Below are positions 28,460-47,200 of a stretch of 64,000 nt of DNA, piece by piece (position 1 is the first letter of the stretch; every line of letters starts with the position of its first letter). The DNA comes from Thunnus maccoyii (Eukaryota > Chordata > Actinopteri > Scombriformes > Scombridae). The notes under the pieces were generated by a model. It ran no database searches and was not told the origin of the DNA. It was given only the letters and a program-made list of their open reading frames with translations. Where the stretch lies: positions 19,918,505-19,982,504 of the forward strand of contig NC_056535.1 of assembly GCF_910596095.1 (NCBI RefSeq), written 5' to 3'. The position numbers were made by a program, and so were the translations under genes.

Positions 28460-28500
<41 letters not shown>

Positions 28501-28814
28501 AAATAATTTGTACAATTACACTCCAACATTTGCTTTCAAGACGCACACATTTGCATGGGATGATAGTGTTGTTTTTTTCTTTCAAGGTAACATAAAATGG
28601 TCCAAGAAGGAATGCACAAGTTTCTGATTTGATACCACAGGAGATCCTTTCTTAACTAGGTGATAAACAATTGTGCTCTTCTTTGTGTAGGAAAGGCATT
28701 GGTTTCCCTTCGTTTTTGTGGTGTCCAAGTCAGTTTAAACAGTGTTGAAGAAGATGCTGTGAACATTCTGAAGTTGTAATGGTCTTCCAGTCAACTTTGG
28801 AGTTAAAAGAACAT
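27090..28814 (-). other. gnb1: 3' terminal noncoding exon of gnb1
   Basis: On the minus strand a good acceptor (TTTGTTTCCCAG) ends at 28815, followed by a sequence with GACTGGAAGACCATT, which resembles the start of the human GNB1 3' UTR as I remember it. The exon would run about 1.7 kb to a poly(A) signal (TTTATT on the plus strand, 27100-27105). It contains long A/T runs, such as 33 A at 28465-28497 and another run at about 27760-27780. The matching donor near 29625 (CTGAAG/GTTACA) is weak, so the splice is only probable. Confidence 0.5.
28465..28497. repeat. poly(A) tract, 33 bp
   Basis: A pure run of 33 A on the plus strand, which would be poly(U) in the gnb1 transcript. A similar shorter run lies at about 27760-27780. 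Confidence 0.9.
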
Positions 28815-29643
28815 CTGGGAAACAAAGAGACTTAAATTTAGAATTTAACGAACCTATCCTGATCTAACATTTTGCTGATTTAACCTCTTGTCAAGTGTAA
28901 ATTTAAGACTGTAATTGGAAAAGTCAGACTGAACAAAAAGCTACGTAATCACACAGATTGACTTAAGAATGTAGGGAGGGGGCTACTGTTCAATGTATAT
29001 CTACAACTAGGCTGCAAAGTGAGTTTACGTTTATTTTTTCTTCACCAAATCATATACTCCAGTTCTCTCTAGGGAATTCAGTGTAAAAGTATAACAAAAC
29101 ATACAGTTTCTACATTTTATGCCAGCAAAAGCTGTTCTGTTTCATGTTTTAAAGAAGTACTTTAATCTGAGTGAAGTTGTGGAATGTTTTTTTTCCTCTG
29201 TGGGATAACTGTCAATTGTAAGAGGTTGAAAATGACTGAGGTGCACCAATTGACCAATAATAAATGCACCATCTCCAAAATCTTAAAAAAAACAAAACAA
29301 AAAAAACAGCTTAACAAATACTAGATACAGCTACCCTCCTGATGTTTGTCTACTGAAAATGTAGAGAGGAGAATGTTGATTTCACAGGTCAAAAGAAAAA
29401 GCAAAGATCCATTCAAGCTAGCAGCACAGCGAAAGACTAACAAACAGAAAGACATTTAATTGGACACACAACTCTCGAAGCTACAAGCGGACACAAGTAG
29501 TGCAAGAGCACACTGGTGACCACTCCAGCCAAGAAAAAGATGAGGCTACAGCAAAAGTGCAACTACGGGTTTTGCTAGGAACAGCCTTTGGTGCGGATGT
29601 AAGAAAATGTGAAACAATTAAAAAGAAATGTAACCTTCAGGCT

Positions 29644-34250
<4,607 letters not shown>

Positions 34251-34302
34251 TTTATTCCGCTTTTTTAATTACTTTTCTCCAGCTACCGGGGCACTTGTTG
34301 AT
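34251..34302 (-). other. gnb1: gnb1 5' UTR part of first coding exon
   Basis: The leader before the ATG begins after an acceptor (TTTTTTTAG, reading down from 34311) at 34302 and contains a GCCCCGGTAGCTGGAG segment. At least one upstream noncoding exon must splice to it. Confidence 0.7.
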
Positions 34303-34310
34303 CTAAAAAA

Positions 34311-37300
34311 AGAATAGAGAGAAGCACTTTAATCATTCACACAAATCTTAATTATAATTTCAAGGTCATATTTTTTTTAAGCAAAGAACCCAACTCGCAT
34401 ACAACCGGGAGTTGCTGGAGCCTTTTCAGCCATCTCATTGTCAGTGATTACACTGACGTTTCAAATGACTTAACTGTTTACATACGATATATAATATGTA
34501 CAGTTCATGGTTCAACCTTAGTTTCCCACCTCAATGTCACTAACATAATCCTGACACACAATTTAGATTGCCAGACAAATCCTGTTAAGGCATGACTTTC
34601 CAATGATCCGAAAAGCAGTCATTATCCTGTTGACCTCAATCCCTGGGATACTCAGAATTTTAGCCAAGTGATCAATAAGCCACTTATATTAATACAAAGC
34701 CTTGAGGCACTCTCAAAAGTTCATCTAATAAAACACTTTTTAAAAACTCAAAGTCGTGATCGAGCGGCATGCTCCAAATATAATAAACATACCTTGAACT
34801 ACACCCGACCTCGTTAATCAAAGCAAACTGATATATTCTTTCAAAGTCATTTCGAGACAGTCATTTTAGGGAAGCCAGAAAAATCACAGCAGATAAGACG
34901 ACGACGGGACAGTTCCTCCTCAGCAAGACACTGGCTTCATTTGCGAGGACTGTAAAGACTGATTTAGACAATTACTCTATAAAACAATACTCCGTATATT
35001 CAGCATTTTTGAATTGACGAAAACAAAACAGAAGAAAAAAATGGTAAAAGCAAGCAACTTTGCAGCATACTGTGACGCATCCGACTGCTTGATGACATAT
35101 GCGCAGTCTAAGTCTGATCATTTTTGGCAATAAAAAGCAGTTTTTGCAAAGTGACAACATGGTGGCAACATGACCGCAAGCAACCTATAATCAACATCTA
35201 ATAATCAATATAGTGTCTTATTTTGAATAAGGTCAGTAGTTGGGTTTAGTTTGTGAACATGGTCACTGATCCCTTACCAACTCTAGTTATCCTGGAAAAT
35301 GGATAACCCTGTGCTCAGATCCAACTAATTAATTATTCAAGCGTGTTGAACGGAAGTACATTACAAAACACATTTCTAGTAATAATAACGTTCAAATGTG
35401 AATGTTTCAAATGATACTCAAGTTTTTTTTTTTCTATGATACTGAATCAGACACAACGCCATTTCTGACAACACCCAGAAAACTGGTTAACAAACCAAAA
35501 AAATAGTATGCATGCAATTTTGACCAAATGCAACATCAGTTAGGATTGTTTAAGTTACAGTAAAAACGCTGTTGAATCAACTTTAACAAAAAAAAGGACA
35601 AACTTCCTTTCAAAAGGCAACTGTCTAAGGATATGTAACATGACACTGGAAAATTACAACCAAGAAAATACATGGTTTAAGTACACAGTCACTTGCATCA
35701 CTTATAAAAACTACAATCTATGCAAGCTGCCATCTATCAGTAACTAATGGGCCCTTTTATCTTCATAAAAGCCTGCTATGACAGAAATTCGCATTACGCG
35801 TGTAACAGTTCAACATCACGATACGAAAAAATTACACTAAAGAAAACTAAAATTCAATGAAAATTTAACACAGATTACAGATAGAAATTAATTCACTTTA
35901 ACCAACCTTGCCTTCTTAGTCACCTTACCTGGTGTATTTCAGTCAGTAGGCCTATGTCACTGGAGGTTTCAGGACAAGAGTGAAAATCTTCTGTACCTGA
36001 CTACGGTATCCTTTAGGCCCTCTGATTGGCCGACCTTTTTAACACAGGTTATCCTCTTACACTCATTAATCTTATAATAAACGTGTCATGGAATGCAATT
36101 ATTATGCGGTATCATCAAGGGACAGCAAAATGCTGTTCTCACCTTGAAAACCTCGGAAAATATAGTTGCTATTTTAAAACTATATTCTTTACTTTTCTCA
36201 AACTGATGTAAATTGTTTTTGCACGAGACAATGAAAATCAAGTTATATCAGTTGTGCTGAATTATATTTTCAGATAAGAAGGTTTACCAATGCCCACAAT
36301 AACGTATGATTAGTGTCTTGTGCATTTTCTCTTTACGTTTAACATAATAAATGTATTAAACATTGATGTATAAAATGTCTTTTCATTTGGGTTTAGGCAG
36401 TTATGTGCAATTTTTTGCACATAATGTTTCAATAATGATTAATTGACTCATATACAACAAAATGATGCTACTTATAATAAGTCAATACTTTACTTTTAGT
36501 TGCGGTTATGATTGATGAAAATAAAGGCTTTTGAGTTAAAACTGAAAGGTTCATGTGAAAACGCTCTTCAATGATAAACGGCAAAATTCACAAACTGTTC
36601 AAAATCAAATGAATACAAGATGCAATTTCTTGTCATTTGACTGTTTTTATAGGAAAGTCTAAAACGGCAGCATTAAATCAGGAAATAAGATAGCCAGGAG
36701 TAATATTACACATCTGAGTTTTAAATATTCCACATTAAGAAATATTATTTCCTATTGACCTCTATGGATGCTTACAGTTAAGGAGTTCCTCTGCCTCATC
36801 ACTTCTCCTTTCCAAGCGCCTGATCAGGGTCAGCTGACTGCTTGATAAACAATGAGCAGTGGCAAACAGCCTGGAGTTGTAGCTCGCTAGCTGTTCTCAG
36901 GTCCCTTAAGGGCAGTCTGTGCCTGCTACTCTCTGAAGTCAAACGTGTCTCCTAAATTTCTAGTTAAAGTTTACAAATGTATCTCTCTCTGCAATAGGTA
37001 GCTATACATCTGTTCTTAAAAGAACACGACAGTCGATCTGTACTGTTAAAAGATGATAATGCAATGTTTCACAGTCTTAAGCTGGATCATAGAAAAAGAC
37101 CATAACCAGCAATATCACTGAGCAACTCTATAATCCTAAAAGCTAAAATCCTCAGTCAACGAGGCTCTAATCCTATCCATGTCCACTAACATAAACAGCT
37201 GGCAAAGCCAACCCAGGCATTAGAAATATGTTTTCCCAATCATAAAAGGATGAGTTTAATCTTAATTCTTTTACACACAACATGATTATAGCAAGTGCCT

Positions 37301-39500
37301 GGATTTACACATTGCCACTGATATCAAAAGTCTAATACAGTCCATCTTTTCCATGTGTCCAGTATGTATTAATTGGAGTGGTACAATTAATACCACTCTT
37401 GCTTTAATAAACTGGGATTAAATTGCATTTTCGGAAAATATTTTTTTTCATACAATTGGGACAATTAAAAGTAACAATAACAGAAATGACTGAGCTACTG
37501 TATGGCATAAATATTTAAGACTACATCGCAATACATACATTACATACGTTTCCTAAGTGATTTGTATGCTCAGGTTTACCTTGCTCTGTGTGCAGTGTAC
37601 TGATAGTTGACTTAGTGCAGTTCTGTGATTTGCCTACAACAGTAGCATAGTTTGCATTGTATTCGAATGGCTGCCGGATAGCTGTTTCACTCAGTTTGTT
37701 TCTCTAATTTGTTTAGAAGGCTGGTCTACAGAGACTCTACACATTTTACATGATAAAATTTGCCCCCTGATGTTGCAGTAAGTATTAAACAATTAGTATC
37801 GGACTAATCTAATCAAATTCCTACATTTACTGTCCGCTGCACAATGTAATGACAATATGACTTGCACTGATGGAAATCTGAGAAGATGCAGCTAAACGCC
37901 ATCTTGCAGACTTCTGTCCGCTAGTTAGCTTGCTAGCAGGCTTTTAAGTGTAGGCCTGCAGGCAGGGCAGAGCTAATACTCCAGAAAGCAATGTACTCAG
38001 TCACTTTATTTGTAACGATTACACTTATGATTTAAGAAATGTCCGGTAGACAAGCGAAAACGATCCGACCTCAGACCCGCTGAATTTCATAACAGATTAA
38101 ACAAATAGCTAATAGCATCTAATGCAAAATAACGTAACCACAGCCACTTCAGGGTACACTCAGCTGCTCTTCCGCAATTACATGGAGTGCTATGTATTTA
38201 GCTTTTAAGCCAACAGAGTGGGGTAAACCGAGAAACTCGCTGCTTGCTCGGCCTCCAGAAATCCACTTACTCGCATACTAACAATCTCGTTAAAACAGAC
38301 AGTGCCCGGTTGATTTAATTACGGCGTACCGGTATATTTATTTGGATCTCTAATCCAGCAGTGGACCCGAGCCTGTAAAAACTGCAAGGTCGGGCGGCGA
38401 TGGCCTGTTTGACTTCAGTGAGCAACAAATGCAAATACAGATGCTGGTTATTTTTCACAAAGTAGAAGAAAATGTACGATCCATCGCCGAACTGTCGGTT
38501 AGCTAACTGTGGACAGTATCTTAACGTTACCAACCAAAGGCGGTGCACCGGCGCGGCCGTTTCGTTGCAGAGGCAGTAATATGCTAACTTATTAGTTCGG
38601 TTTGTAAAAAAGGGTGTTAACGCGGCTACCACTCACCTTAATAAAGTGTAGCTGTTATATATACACAGTAGGGAATTTTCAAGTTAACTGGTGATGCTGA
38701 CTGGTCTGCTACCGCCAATAACCAATATTTGCGGTTAATTTGTTTACGGGACGTTTATTGTTCCAGCCCAACCCAGTCTGTCATCATCAACTGACAGCAA
38801 CATCTTTAAATCTAACACAGCGAGTAACGTTACAAGGCAAACCAAATGCTATGAAGCTTGAAATGAGCTTTGAAACATTATCACCACAGTTGTCCAATTA
38901 CCTTCTGGCTATTAACTGCCCAGCACTCCCAAGTGCCGTGTTTTTAGGCCGAGAAACACCTCCGCTGGGCCGTCACTGACATCCAGCCTCACCGGCCAAC
39001 ATTAACGTTACTTCAACGGCAGCCACAAGCTTTCGTAACATTAGCAGTAGTTAACTCAACTGACTGAATACATGAGTCAGTCCCGCGGATATAAGTTTTG
39101 TGGCAAATCTGCTTATCCGCCGTTGCGGACACTCTTGTAGCTATTAATCTTTGCTTATGATTTAAAAAAAAAAAAATAGCCAACTTAACGTTAGCTAACA
39201 GCAGCTATCGCTACCCCACCCCCGGGCAGTTCAATTCCGCCAACAATTCATCAGCTAATGGTATTAACGGTGACTGTGAAAAGATGTGAAAGCAGCATAA
39301 TCGTCGCTTTATTTCACCTTACCTGGTTTAATTTGCGTTTGTTTTTGCGTTTTGGCATTGACTGGAAAACAACAAGACGGCGTATACCTCCGATCCACGC
39401 ATCAACGAGCACCACAGCGCTAGCTCACTAACTAGCTAGCCAGCTAGCGTTAGTTTTCCGAGGAGCAGCCCTTCCCGAACGCAGGCTACAAGCTACGGAG
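34311..39500 (-). other. gnb1: gnb1 5' noncoding region with three candidate first exons
   Basis: Three strong minus-strand donors could mark alternative first exons that splice to 34302. They are ACACCAG/GTAAGGTGAC (exon end 35929), TATTAAG/GTGAGTGG (exon end 38637) and AAACCAG/GTAAGGTGA (exon end 39323). The last lies at the edge of a CG-rich block (38990-39500) and is the likeliest main promoter. Between them I see no coding exons and no recognised transposon. Confidence 0.5.
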
Positions 39501-39515
39501 CTCAGTCAACCAACC

Positions 39516-39580
39516 GGAGAGGGGAGGGGAGGGGAGGAAGAGGAGGAGGAGGAGGAGGAGGAGGAGGAGGTGGGGGGGGG
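39516..39580. repeat. G/A-rich simple repeat
   Basis: GAGGGGAGGGG units followed by (GAG)n and a run of G. It sits just upstream of the presumed gnb1 first exon. Similar GAG-rich DNA recurs at about 48490-48526. Confidence 0.85.
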
Positions 39581-42500
39581 ATCACACCCACCAGCCTTGT
39601 ACTGAAGACACTGCCCAGGCAGACTAAAAGGCTAATCTATAAAGTCACTATACCTCATTCAACAAGACGGCCTACTGTCTCCCTTTTGCCAAGCTTAACA
39701 TCTGCCCTTTCCGTAGTAACACTCTCGCCCGGCCATCGAACGACGAGATGGGCGCGGTAACCCTGCAGTCGGCGCTGGGAAACCCCACGCTGCAGCAGCG
39801 ATGGGAAGACAACCGTCGATTGGTGTCTTTTTATCTACAGCTGGAGATGCTCCTGCTGCTGCGGCTGCTGCCTCTGCTATCAATCACTTTGAGCAATGTT
39901 TAGCACTTCACATTTGCTACAAATGCATTATATATATAAGAGTGGATTGAAAGTCTGGAGAACATGTTTTTCGGTCTGTTTAAATGCAACCCCAGCCTAA
40001 CTGAAAGGCTGAGTCGTCAGTCAGGCCGCGACTCAGCTTCTAAAGTAGGAAGTGGTGATTTCAGCAGAGCTCCATCTAATAATAACATTGTCAACAACAT
40101 TTTTCTGGCCCTGGCTGACTAGGAAATAGTGATTGATTTGTTTTATTAATGGATTATCAGACAAAAAACAAAAATCCAAGGGATAACATGTTAAAGTGAA
40201 AGCACTTATTTCCATGGTTCAAAGATGTTAAAAGACAAACATAAAGAGGCACAGAGAGAAAGATGGTTGTTACAAATGTGCACAATATTTTACACCTGGT
40301 TGTCTTCTGATGTGATTAAAATTATTGCTCCAACCTCTTCTTTTAAATGCTCCAAAGTGTAAATATAAAGAGAGACGTCTGCATTTAGTTATTGGTTCTT
40401 CTGTGACACAATGCTGGTAAACTGTCACAGTTAAACATCCCTTTACCTGAAATGCACAAAAATAATTATCTATGTGCTACACACTAACTATTATTTAGCA
40501 TATAGTTTGCTGGATAGACAAACGCAATTATCCTTAAAGTGAAAATATGTTGTCACAGTCTGTACCTCAAACAAATAAAGATGCTAATGCAGGCAATATC
40601 CACATGGTTGGAACTAAAAAAAATAAATGCTTACAGGTGAGTGATGTGAAAAGGGACTGATACATTTTCCACTAAATCTGAATTTGTGTTGATCAAAAGA
40701 AGAAAACTCTCCAAGGTCAAGAATGGGCCTCCATGCTCAAGAACAAAAGGTAACTTCAACCACACCTCTAATCTGTGTCAAGCCCACCTTTGCCTGGTTA
40801 ACTCATCCTCTCCTGTTTGTCACAGTTTTCCCGAACAATTCTCCCATCCCTTACCTACATTGATTAAACTTCCACTCCTTCATTCATCCCTGTTCTTCCC
40901 CACACCTATTCGTCCCCTCATCCCTCCTGGCATCTCTTCCATCTCCCCTCTTTCTCTCAGTCCTGTGCACATCTTTACCATCTCTCTGTTGTTTAGATAC
41001 TGTCTGGGGCTTGAGTGACACAACACCTGAGACATATCCCCCCAGTCTCTGTCTTCCTGGCCTCCTGCTCATCTATCCCAGACCAGTGTACTTGATAACT
41101 TCCTCCTAATCCTAATTTCATCCCCTTTCTTACATCCATATCCTCACCATTCAATATTATCTTACATCACTAAAGCTTTCATTCAAACATTGTTTTGGCA
41201 TGTTCTTACTTGTGAAGGTATAAAATTGAGATTGAAAATGTATTTTTGACCATTTAAACAGTAGTTAACTAACAATTCTCAAGGTTAAATTAATAACAAG
41301 GCACAGAGTATTAGAAGGCATAAGACATTAATAATTTTGAGTCATTTATCCAGCCTTTAAATGAAGTATCTCTGGATGCATGTATTGGTTTATAGTGAAT
41401 TTACTCCAAACTTCATTTCCTTGAGTTTCCTTAATTGGTTTTATACAAGTCCAAGAATAGATTCTGGCCAATTTCAACTGTAATTTGGCTACTTTTTAAA
41501 GTTCTGTCAATTTTTTGACCACCCTCTTCTACAACGTTGATCTATGTTCTTCACAGTGTCGGTAAAATGAAGGCCATCCACATGAAGTGAAATGAAAAGG
41601 CAGTGGAGTCTGATAATCACACTATCTTTATCATGGCTTGTCAACAGAATTTTGATATTACCATTCAACCACGACATGCAAATCAATTGGGTTGTAAAGA
41701 TGCAGAAGCAGGAAGAAAAACATTTTCCTGCATTGCGTTGCGTGGTCATAAACAATATTGCTTTGTAGACACAAATTCTCAATGCAGCTGTATGTAAATT
41801 GCAGACAAATGTACCACCACCATCACTGAAAAACACATTAAACCTTTTCATACATCATGTTAAGTGTCTTTTCCACTGAGTTTTGTAGGTCCAGAAGAAC
41901 CTAATTAATGTATTCTGATAATTTCAGCCAGTGAAACTGACCAGCATAATAATTTATTCATTCTTTCTTTCACAAGGTTGATCCAAACGTTACTGTATCT
42001 AAAAGGAACTATGTTTTGTAACTGACTTGATGAGGTTGACTTCAGTTGAGGTTCAGTCAAACAATGGCCTTAATCCTTATATACTGTTTGGGATAAATTT
42101 GACCCATTTTGACAATTGAAATCAGTAAAAACACCACTAATGACATTCTTTAAGCCTGAAGTTTTATGACTTTTCCTGATGTGGCACAGAATATACAAAC
42201 ATGGAAATATTTCAAAATTATTTATTTTTGGTAGAAATATTTGCACAATGAGGGTCTTCTGGGTCAAATTTGACCCGTATTTATTGAAAGGAGTCACTAG
42301 AGGGGATCAAATCAAGGTAAAGATTATGTTATGTTAAATTATATGGGGATCTGGAAATAGTGAAACTATAAATTGGCATGTCTGTGTATTTCTATTATTG
42401 GGACAGTGGGGACAGAGCTCAATTGGGACGGTGACACTGTCACTAGAACTGCCCGTGTTCCCACCATGTTGCTACATTTGCCAGGGTTCCCACCCAGGTG

Positions 42501-44292
42501 GGCATCTGCACCTTCAAACAAGCCTATACAAAGTAACAAATCAAACCCATCATTTACCACACAACCAACACAGTGGTTGCCCAACATAGTCCTCTCTGAG
42601 GTGGAAGGCAGCTTTCATAGGACCTTAAGTACTCGAGCCCCTATTTCACTGATTTGGTGGAGTGGAAGGAGTGATTTGTTGGATGTGTTATTCCGATGTG
42701 AAATTGGAGACAGTGAGTGGAAGAGAAAGTGGTAAAAGAGGAAAACAACAACAACATAGAGAAAATGGAGGAAAAGTCCTTGTGACTTCTGTCATGCAAA
42801 GGCAACGCCACCTTCCCCACAAACCAGCCACAGCAGCACAGTAGTCTGAATCTAGCCCTGATCAGTCTGCAGTACCACAATCAATTGTCACAAGGGGACA
42901 AAAGAGAGCGAGATGCAACTTCTGCACTACAAAAAAGGGCTGTAAAAGCAATGGGTTGTTTTGGTTTTGGTTTTGTTTTTTTTTGCAGTTTTGTTAGTTT
43001 GAAATATCTGAAATTTGAACCAGTTTGTTGTTTTGCTTTATGACTAATACACTCAATGCAGAGTTGATTGTGTACAACTGACAGAAAAGGAGGGCATGTG
43101 GTTCATGGACAGTGCTGATTGATGGTTTTAATGGTTATAATGACCATTATACCATAATACCATTCAATAATGTTGCTGCATCCTTCACTTTCAATAAAAT
43201 TCCTAGAAATAATTATGGCTGTTTTGTTCTCCTGTTTTAGATAACAATCGATCATAATATAGTTTGATTATTAAAGTATTTTCTCTATAAACAAATAGTG
43301 TAAGAAAACACTCTCTGCTCTCTGAAACATTAATGAAGGATAAATCACCCATTTATCAATGACTGATAAGATATATATGGATGTCAAATACATTTGAGGT
43401 TCAAAATCTGGTATAGTAACTTATTATAAAGGGAAACTTGAGCTGAGTCAAAAATTACCCATCCCATACTATGAAGGATCAGAATATGAATAGTACGTAA
43501 GGTTCCATCATGATTGTGCAAGAATAGAATATGGGATTGAAAAAATGACATTTTAATTAAAATTTTTTGAATATATTTATGTAATTGTCAACAATCAGCT
43601 AATGTAAATATTAAGTCCCAATACTTCCAGTTAAAATGTTAAATTTTTTATTTTTGGTTTTCTACATATCTCCATTCAAACTCGATGAGTACACATCATC
43701 AGGATCATTGGAGCCATGTGGCATACAGAGATTCATAGCTCTTCCCTTCGGCTGACAAATGTGAAATTCTTAATGTTCCCATTGCAATGTTGGAAATAAC
43801 TTCTTGTAGATAAGTGCCTCCTTATTTGGCTGCCTGCTCTCATAAGAGCCACTGGGGGCTGCACAAACACCTGCTAATGGTTCACAGAAAGCTAATTGCA
43901 GTTCCCAAAAGTGGAACATGTGATGTTGAGGTCACAGAAAATACATTTTATTGCTTACATATTTCGACATCTTATCTTCAGCACTTTCTGCATCATTACT
44001 GATAATGATAATGTGTGTTTTTTCAAACTAATTGCAAGTTTACCAAACTAGTTATTTTCCAATATGGTGTATAAAATTTCTTGCTTGAGATCAGTATCCA
44101 AATATCCCTCATGGGTGTTAAGTTAGTCCATCCTTTAAGTGCCATAAAAGGTCTTGAAGCAAGCACCCCTAAACTCTGGGGAAAGAGCATCAGAAGTGTA
44201 GTTACGATGAGGCTAAGACATCCTCTCATTTTATAACTCTTGTCAGTGCACACAGTGCTTGTCCTCAGTCGTGTTTGTATTACCAGAAAAAA
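39581..44292. other. intergenic between gnb1 and the calglandulin-type gene
   Basis: No supported gene. Frames at 40686-41018 (Ser/Pro-rich) and 42373-42735 lack splice signals and family resemblance. An inverted-repeat element lies at 42080-42285. Otherwise AT-rich DNA with nothing recognised. Confidence 0.5.
42080..42285. mobile_element. short inverted-repeat element with GGGTCAAATTTGACCC ends
   Basis: The left part reads TGGGATAAATTTGACCCATT and the right part reads GGGTCAAATTTGACCCGTA, so each end carries a palindromic GGGTCAAATTTGACCC-like motif about 180 bp apart. This resembles small DNA transposons of the piggyBac type I have met in fishes, but no TTAA duplication is evident. It is classed only as a probable MITE. 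Confidence 0.45.
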
Positions 44293-47200
44293 ATGGTGAG
44301 TACCTTTTAACTTGACCTAGGAAATAACCTCACATAATATATCTAATTACCACTATTAAGCTCAACATAAAGTAATTCCAGAAGCTTTAATAATTCCTGC
44401 TAACTTCTAATATCAAACACTGCAGCTTCCTGAACAACCACCCTCATTTCTTCCAGGTCAGCAAGTTAACACAAGAGCAGATCACAGAGTATAAAGGAGT
44501 TTTTGAGATGTTCGACGAAGACGGGAATGGAGATGTGAAGACGCAGGAGCTGGAGAGGCTGATGAGTTTAATGGGAATCAATCCTACAAAGAGAGAGCTC
44601 AGCCAGATGGCCAAAGATGTGGACAAAGATGGTGAATATAAGCTTGCTGTGTAGCTGTAAACACCCAACACTATGGAAGCAAATAAACAAATTCTCTTAA
44701 AATCATTTAACTAAAATCATAACAATGGTTATTCTTATCGTTGATCAAGTTTTAGATAATATAATTACAATTATAAACAGCATAAAACTTGAATTACAAC
44801 TTCAGTATGTATACCCGTAAAATCAAGTGTACGGTTCTGCTATAAATTCTACCTTTGTGAATGGTATTGACAGTGTATTGACTGTTATACAGCCACAGGG
44901 GTGATGGTGCATTTGACCGTGTTATAATGTAAAATGGTTCTACTTACATACATGAGCAACACCTTTAAAATGCTTTTAAGCAATGCTTTGCATGTATTCT
45001 GGGCTGCATGTGGAAGTGATGATAAAGTAGAAGCTTTATCTGTCACAAGTTCAGCCCAAGCCAAGTAAGCAATTAAAGTGCTGACTTAGGTTCTGTAATG
45101 ATAGCCTGGCCATTCACATTAGCCAGAGTTGGCAATCACCATTAGCTTAAGTGCTGGTAGATGGATGAAATAGATGTCTATAAAATCAAATTAATCTTAA
45201 TGTCTTTGTAAGTAGTCTTTGCCGCTGATCAAGTCCAGGTTTTAAGTGCAAATCCAGTCAGATTTAGGATTCATAAAGCAGACTCATGTGCAACTTTTTA
45301 AGGGAATAACATCTTCCAAATTTCATTATACTGTAAAAAAAAAAAAAACATTATCTAACACTGCAGTATTCTGCTCTGTTTACTGCAGGTATCCACCTTT
45401 ATCACTGGGTGGCAGTGTTTCACTATGTGTGATTTGTGTAAAGTGGCCTTCATTCTATAAAAAGACTGATGATGATGCACTCATGGTTGTACACGAACAC
45501 GCACACAAACAGTCATCCAAAGACATGATTGGAATTTACCATGAAAGAAATGAAACATCCTGAAACTGGACTGATGGACACAGTTTCTGTGACCAGTTTA
45601 ACTTACTTTATTTAGTTATTTGTTTACCAGAGATGTTATTGATATTTATTCTTCTCTAATTCAAATTTGCTATTTTTTTTCCTGAATTTTAGCAAAATCC
45701 AAATATTTAGTGCCCTAATAATAATTTCCTGCCATCACTGTGAATTCATATTTAAATAGCAATTATTAATCATGCAGGAAAGTCATAACAGAACAGAAAT
45801 GGAGGACTGTATCTCCCATCAAAGTACTGATCTTCTGCACCACGCTTTTCTGCCTTCTGCTGATTTAAGGTGGACTTCTTTTCAATGGACTTTCTCTGAT
45901 ATAAATCTTCATTTCACATCAAGTCAAGTTTCATAGCTGACAGATTTTAACTATTTGTGTCATCTGTTATGTTATAATTTGCCATTTTCCTTCTTGTTTC
46001 CTATTCCTATTAACCTTCTCTATACTCTCTCTCTGAACTGAGAGAACAAATATAATGCTGCCATTTTTATGAATTCTATTTTGGCATCAAAGTCATATTG
46101 CAGAAATTTGAGAATGTTTGCTTTAGAGCAAATTGTGATTAATGCTGAGTTTGTTCTAGCTGTAAAACATAGTTACATTTTAAAATCTCTGGGTCTCAGC
46201 TGTATATACATAAATGTTTTCACCCAAATACAACAATCTAGGTGCTTTAAAAATTAAGCTGAAATGTTTTTGTTTTGCATATTTGTAAAGCACCTTCCTG
46301 CAAAATGGAAAATGGAAGATGCTGTAACATCACTAAACAATTTGTCTGTCTAAAAGAAACCTTTTTCCAGGACAATTCTGGAAATAAAGACTTCAGAGAT
46401 ACACTACGGTAGGATGCAGATAATTGTAGATAATTATTGTTAGATAATTATCATTAAAGAGCGATGTGTTGTCCTAGATTATCTTTCATTTCACTGCATA
46501 TAAAGATCACATCCCCTTGAATGTACTACTTTTCTTCTCTGTGTACAGTATGTCTATATTTACTGTTTGTATCTGTCTATCCAACAAATCTGATTAACAA
46601 AAGTTACTGTGCTGCACACTCACAATGTTGTTTTGTTTGTATTGGTTATTTTTGTGACATTTCAGGTAAAGGGATATTTAACTGTGACAGCTTTCTGGGT
46701 CTAATGGCGCTGTACCACGAAAGAACCAAGAACCAGGATGCTGAGCTCAGAGCTGCTTTTAAAGTATTTGATAAAGAGGCCAAAGGATATATTGACTGGA
46801 ACACACTCAAGTAAGAATAATATTTCCAAGAAAAAGTCAAACAAACTTTTCCTCTATGAATGAGTAAATTCTTTATTAGCTTTATGTTGACCCATTGCAC
46901 CATTAACAAACTGATATATAATAAATTATTTACACCATTAAAACTTTTTATACTAGTAACACTTTAATGTTTCCTTTATATTTAATATTCATTTCCAGAT
47001 ATGTACTAATGAACGCAGGGGAACCGCTTAATGAGATTGAGGCAGAGCAGATGATGAAGGAGGCAGATAAAGATGGAGATGGAACCATCGATTATGAAGG
47101 TATCTGTTCTAAATTATAGGCCATAACCACTCGAAAACTACTTTTCTTTGGTTGAAAATATATATTTATTGTTGGAAGACAGATGTCATGGTGTACATTT

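Noticed and set aside
40686-41018. 110-codon Ser/Pro-rich frame between gnb1 and calml6
   Set aside because: Low-complexity CT-rich DNA, no splice context and no recognisable domain.
42373-42735. 120-codon frame next to the GGGTCAAATTTGACCC element
   Set aside because: I considered a transposase remnant, but saw no catalytic motif or known family string.
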